Source: Tethya wilhelma
Lineage: Eukaryota; Porifera; Demospongiae; Tethyida; Tethyidae
DNA: 64,000 nucleotides
Reading direction: 5' to 3'
Assembly (NCBI GenBank): GCA_964030475.1
Contig: CAXIPT010000003.1
Location: 7,702,453 to 7,766,452 of the forward strand
Position numbers and translations under genes: made by a program. Under the pieces are notes generated by a model. It had not been told where the DNA came from. It did not search any database and was given only the letters and a program-made list of their open reading frames with translations. Of this stretch, positions 59,003-64,000 are shown in pieces (within the stretch, counting starts at the first letter, position 1; each line of letters begins with the position of its first letter).

Positions 59003-60251
59003 TCAAAGAGAATCAGTATTAAACATATTCTTGACACGGTATCCTGGAGAAGCAAACTTTGAAGCCAACACTCGAACCTTGCTCTTGAACTCATCAATGA
59101 TCACATAGCAACCCTGAAAATTACATATACATGTACAGTTAGCCTCGTACCCAGGCCCCTCTCATCAAAAGAAGGGAGAGGGCCTGGTACACACTGTTTG
59201 CACATGCGCTAAGTTTTCTCTGTAATTTTCCACATACTTTTCAGTATAGGTTACTTTCCACGTGGACCATCATACGGGGCAAGTAGACGGTTTCCGTATT
59301 ACAACTGCTTACCATTGCACTGTTGTAGGTCAAAGGTGAGTAACTTTGTAATCTTTTACAGCACGGAGAAATAAGCGGAAAGATAAACGACTACGTATAC
59401 AAAGATATCCAAATTCCCAGTGTTTACTAAGAAAATTGAGCATGCGCAAACAGTGTGTACCAGACCCTCTCCCTTCTTTTGATGGGAGGGGCCTGAGTAC
59501 AAGGCTAATTAGCATTAATAATACTATGTCAAAACATAACCTGAAAGCGCCTCATTCCACCGTTGGTCTTCATTGGTCTCCTACCATGTACCATTCGTCG
59601 ATTGTTGTAAGTCAAAACCTCACCAGGCCTCAAACGATGAGGAAACTGAAGTGTGTGTGTATGTACGTGGGGTCAATGGCAAACAAACTAGTTCCATGCC
59701 CTTTAGTATGGGGCATGTACTCGACTATGCATTGAAGAACCCCCACTTCAGGGTTATTAAACTATAAATGTGTGTGAGGGTGGGGGTGTGGGGGTGTCAG
59801 CTAACCTGTGTGGCGGTGTTTATCATCTTCCACAGACAAGAAAAAGCATCATAGAACTTCTCCACATCTTCCTATAAACAGTTCACAACAATAACTATAA
59901 TTAATATGCAATCAGAAATAATTATTTCCCTTAGCCACCTGAGGCTACCATGTCTAGTCATACAATACAGACCCACTGCATGATCTTCTCCACATGCACA
60001 AAGAGCAGGGATCACTGCAGGAAGAACCTAGTTTGTACATCACTTGCTAATGCAAACCCGCGGCTTTCAACAGAGCATTCTACATAACTATATCTACGAA
60101 TCCACCAAACCATTGGCTTAACACACAAGAAACAAAATAATGGACAGACACAACCTAAGTATTGTTCCATTACGGGTTCATGAATGCAGTAGCTAACCTG
60201 AGAAGCTAAAAGAGGTCCTTCACTTTGAGGCTGATAGCGAAGAGCAATGAT

Positions 60252-60300
<49 letters not shown>

Positions 60301-63005
60301 TCTTAAGCCACTTTCTGTGTGTAATAAGTACAATGATAAAAGGGCATCCTGTCATGTAAAATAAAAAATGTTAAACAATTGACACAAACTTCAGTTATAC
60401 AAAGCTTGTGGACATGGGCAGCAATTGTACAGTGCTATGGCCTCACATGACAAGATGACTGGTTGGTTTCAAACTTGGTAGGGAAATTTTAATTCATAAT
60501 TACAAATGCTGAAATCTGATAGAAAGTTATAACATTCTGCAATTGCACACAGAAAGTGGCCTGTGAAACCATTATAATATTGGTATAATACTTTGATGAG
60601 ACTGTATAGTTCGTTCTTGGTGGAAAAAGGTAAATTAGACACATGACATTGTGTTAGCAGATAACATGCAACGGGAATAAATGCTGAAACAGAATTCTTG
60701 ATTAATGGCCAATAGTTCGAGGAGCAATAGGTAGAATGACTTGTGCAGTACAAACATAAACAGAACAATACTCAACACCTTACCTCTCCTCTTTCATTGA
60801 GCACAATGGGTGGCTTTTTGAATTCCATCATTACTCTGTTTGTGCCCCTGCAAATCATAAAACTTTGGTATACAACTGTTAAACTTTCTACACCAAATCC
60901 AGAATATCGAAGTTAATAAAATTGGATTACTGTATAAGGCTTATATAGTATGTGCAGTGGAGGGGGGGAGGGCAATTTAAACAATCACACTGTACTTAGC
61001 AGCATATTTTTACATTCTATCTAGCTAGGCCCTGGCTGCATGGTATACAGCATTACCTCAATCCCTCAGCATGTGCATGTATGACAGTGTATTCTTGCTA
61101 AAATATCACCTGCAAGCTATCTCCACAGAATCATAATTATAGGCCTGATAAGGCACTGATTAAGAAACTTTCAATGGGAGGTGGCTGGACTTAAAACACA
61201 GCACATCATTTAGGCTAGATGACTGAACTGTACTGCACACAAGTATTGAAATTACTTACCTTGATTGGAATGCTACTATTAGGATGTGCTCACCTTGAAC
61301 ATCATCTATCATAATAAAGATACTAAAGGGCTGGGTAATATGCTAAGCTTATTATTGAGTGGAGTTTGTTTCTGCATGGCCAGTAGTATACTCACAAATC
61401 AACAATTTACTATAAAATCAGAGACAGAGATACATACAACTGTTAACATAGCTTACTCTCCAAAGTGTCTCAGGTAGTTGAAAGGAACTTGTGTAAGCAC
61501 TTCAAAATGGTGAGGGTACTTCTCTCTCATATCACAGGCCACACTATAAAAATCCACAAGAACAGTCTCGCCACCTTCAACACAGTCATCAAACCTAGAG
61601 GAGATCAAGTAGAGACACATCAATGATTAGTAGATACAAAATAGAGGATACAAATACTTACTCCAAGCAATAGAGCAACTGCAGACCAGGAGGGCTCTCA
61701 AAGTGACACAAGCCACCATGGAATGGAAGAGTATATTGGCTATAGGCAATATCAGTGGCATTTTCAAGGACTTTTATCTCATACATCTGTATGTATGCAT
61801 GGGTACATCGAGCAGTTTAGACTATAGAAGAAAATTTAGGTGAGCACACATATACCTCTCCATAGTAGTTCTTGAAGGTAAGGCCCACACTTTCTGCCAG
61901 CTGCAATGTCATTGCCAGCATGTAAACAATCCTTCAATCACCATAACAACACAGACTTCGTTACACTATCATTTACCTTGATTACATTTCGATCAACAAC
62001 AGGAGCATTAGTCACCAAAGCAAAACCATACTCACTTACATGACGCAACCATCTGGAGAATTTTACACACCTAATCATAATATACACTTGCTACCTGCAC
62101 ATCTTACTTCCACATTCCCTCTTCACTACTTTCAATGTCTTTATAACTGAACCTTTCCAGTGAAGTCTGCAATTTTAAATTCAATAAATATTACAGTAAC
62201 TGTCAATGAACATCACCTCAAGGTGTGGCTACATATTAATTTTTAGCAAGAATTTAGATTTTCAGGTTTAAATTTTGCAGAAATAGAAACCCATGGGAGT
62301 CATGATCCTAGCTTGGTAATTGTTTAGATATTAACCTACTGCAAACAGGGGCATAGTATCTTGGTGTGCCTTCTCAACCTTCTCAGCACAATAGCTGTTA
62401 TCCTTCAGCCAGTCAGAATGGAAGTGACCATTATGATCCTGAGTGTCTCCCTCGTATGACCAGCAAACATTGATGACACTATTGCCATCTAATTCTAGAA
62501 AATTAGTAAACAAATTATTATTACACACAGTATGAAAATTTTTAATTCTAGGCCAAGTTTTGATCTGATTATTATACATGTGCAGGGTATGTTTAGTTTA
62601 GCTAGTGTCGTGGTTGAAGCAGTCCATTACTTTTAGTGTAATTTAATTACGATAGCTGTAATTTACATGCTATATACAAAGAGGTAGATGTTGACCTACA
62701 GTAATGCACAACAATACTAAAAGCAAACCTGAAGCACTAGCTGACTTTATGGTTGGTTGACCTTGTAGTACCTCTCCATCAATGGTCTTTTGTTCAAATG
62801 AAGAGTTCCAACAGCTAGGACACCTGCAGTTGTGTCTCAGCCACAGAGAATGGTAGACACTCTCCTCTCCATCACTCCAACCAACCTTCAGCTTCTTCCC
62901 TCCAGAGAAAAGTTCAAGACTGGGGTGATTCTCTACACTCACCGAAGACACTGAACTCCTTACCCTGGTAATGAAGGCACCGATGGTGCACAAGCCTCGG
63001 CACAT
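59003..63005 (-). CDS. BBOX1: Gamma-butyrobetaine dioxygenase-like Fe(II)/2-oxoglutarate oxygenase
   Basis: The family hydroxylates gamma-butyrobetaine to L-carnitine, or trimethyllysine in TMLHE. Twelve in-phase exons run from ATG 63005 to TGA 59003-59005. The N-terminal zinc-binding domain is in exon 1 (HSLWLRHNCRCPSCWNSS). Exon 2 has VCWSYEGDTQDHNGHFHSDW; exon 4 WLRHVSEYGFALVTNAPV; exon 5 LAESVGLTFKNYYGE; exon 6 TDIAYSQYTLPFHGGLCHFE and SPPGLQLLYCLE; exon 7 FDDCVEGGETVLVDFY; exon 11 RLRPGEVLTYNNRRMVHGRR. The distal iron histidine (VHGR) is present. The proximal motif, HxD in active members, reads H-G-G (His codon 61718-61720, Gly codon 61712-61714), so the carboxylate ligand is missing. 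BBOX1 versus a BBOX-like paralogue is not settled. The last intron holds a 370-bp fold-back element. Confidence 0.85.
59139..59508. mobile_element. Fold-back element with about 75-bp arms in dioxygenase last intron
   Basis: The left arm starts TTAGCCTCGTACCCAGGCCC and includes CTGGTACACACTGTTTGCAC. The right arm is the inverted form ending GGCCTGAGTACAAGGCTAA. Each arm itself contains a small CCCTCTC/GAGAGGG hairpin. It belongs with the CCCAGGCTC fold-backs elsewhere in the window. Confidence 0.75.
60252..60298. repeat. (GA)n microsatellite
   Basis: GA repeat directly next to a dioxygenase exon acceptor on the - strand. Confidence 0.95.
60380..60570. mobile_element. Diverged relative of the 22915-23403 transposon interior
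   Basis: It shares, in the same order, ACAAAGCTTG, GCTATGGCCTCACATGACAA, TGGTTGGTTTCAAACTTGGT, GGGAAATTTTA, TGCTGAAATCTGATAG and ATAACATTCTGCAATTGCA with 23150-23345. Terminal repeats are not seen here. Confidence 0.65.
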
Positions 63006-64000
63006 TCAACTAGCTAGCTAGCGCATGCATATTACACTGTGTTAGAGTGCATCATAGCTACATGAATCCTACGAGTTTATGTATTTGAAAAACAATCACC
63101 TTATAGGTGCACAGTGACACTGTCACAGCCACATCACAGTTCTGAGCCAATAGATCTGGCTCAGTAAGAAAATCTATGGAATGGTGTAAAACTTGAACGG
63201 TTATACTAATTTTTGTACTGCTCTAAAGCTGATATTCAGCTAGCCTGAACCATTCAGGCCACACTGCATGACATGATGAAACACTGACACACTTGAACTA
63301 AGAAGTAAACTATGATGCATAGTTCTACAAAATATTATCTCACTAAACTTAACTTACAATCAATTGAGTTACTTACCTGTGCAAGCAGCTAAGCCAACTA
63401 AACCAAGCACATCCTGAGCTCTGATCTGATGGTGTCCAACTGTATTTCTAGATAACGCATACTATACATGGGCGTGATCGATGGGTGTGGTTTCGAAGCT
63501 AAGCGTTCAAAGAAGCACAAAAGCCTCAAATCTCAGAAACTACAGCGTTTTGTAAGATTCTACACAACAAATATCTAGATAATTTCGATTCATGAACGTA
63601 AGTACCTTCTGTTTGGATCACAGAGCTGCCATTCTTCAGATAATCTAGTAACAGACAGACAGACAGACACACAGACAAAACGACTACCGTAATCCTCTGC
63701 ACGTGCTTTGCACGTGCCGAGGCTTAATAATTCAGAAGATAGAATCGATCTGATAATATAAAAATTATTACTACGACAGACAGTATAATTATTATTCTAC
63801 CGGTTTATAATATAGCTTTGCACCAAAGGGGAGATAGATCCACGAGTCAGCAGTCTGGCTTTGTGCAAGGAAAATACTGACCAGGACTTCTTTACAAAGA
63901 GTGGAACAGACATGGCCTAGCTACGATTATCATAGATCATCTGGTGATTTCCACTAATTTTGTAGGCTTCCTCTCTTCCGGCTCGTACGATTACGATTGT
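63006..64000. other. Upstream flank of the dioxygenase gene, partly repetitive
   Basis: No convincing exon. The interval has an (AGAC)n run near 63651-63676 and an exact inverted repeat GCACGTGC-TTT-GCACGTGC near 63700-63718 (two CACGTG E-boxes), possibly the end of a transposon. Confidence 0.4.

Noticed and set aside
63340..63480. A possible exon on the - strand (reading AQDVLGLVGLAACTG before a GTAAGT)
   Set aside because: Short, no recognisable family and no supporting neighbouring exon; could be 5' untranslated sequence of the dioxygenase gene.
1..64000. Bacterial or viral genes, CRISPR arrays or operons
   Set aside because: All genes are intron-containing animal families (the GT92 gene is a single exon but is a metazoan family); direct repeats are microsatellites or tandem duplications without spacers.

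Overview
The window is animal nuclear DNA: AT-rich, many short GT-AG introns, abundant microsatellites and small inverted-repeat transposons, one scaffold gap inside a (CA)n tract, and single-copy metazoan genes. Gene content (RNF213, C-terminal death domains, compact head-to-head gene pairs) suggests a demosponge, most likely Amphimedon or a close relative. That assignment is inference; no marker gene here proves it.

Layout. Positions 1-22.2 kb hold the 3' two-thirds of a giant RNF213-like gene on the + strand. Two AAA+ ATPase modules and the RZ-type zinc finger are present. The RING finger that lies between them in vertebrates is not visible, and a transposon-like element sits in the intron where it should be. 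Exons for two death domains follow at 22.4-24.25 kb and could be spliced in phase onto the RNF213 end. On the - strand come EI24 (24.4-27.7 kb) and PPP1R21 (28.0-35.3 kb); PPP1R21 carries a 686-bp near-identical duplication of three exons and the assembly gap.

35.4-51.4 kb is dense. A peroxisomal enoyl-CoA isomerase-like gene (+) starts 99 bp from PPP1R21. CHMP4 (-, ESCRT-III) follows. Next is a head-to-head pair of TPR-CHAT protease-like genes (39.3-45.8 kb), then a tail-anchored death-domain gene (-, 45.9-48.2 kb). That gene is divergent from a second isomerase-like paralogue (48.3-51.4 kb), whose last exon appears to have been overwritten by gene conversion from the first.

51.9-63.0 kb holds a two-exon fragment of a gamma-butyrobetaine dioxygenase-like gene, an SLC25A19-like mitochondrial carrier whose first repeat is not seen, a single-exon GT92 glycosyltransferase, and a complete 12-exon gamma-butyrobetaine dioxygenase-like gene. 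In the last one the iron-binding HxD motif reads HGG.

How the genes relate. RNF213, the death-domain exons, the CHAT pair and the tail-anchored death-domain gene all belong to families used in innate immunity or regulated cell death. They lie within about 48 kb, interleaved with housekeeping genes of autophagy and endosome traffic (EI24, PPP1R21, CHMP4) and peroxisomal or carnitine lipid metabolism. Whether this is a functional cluster or chance is open.
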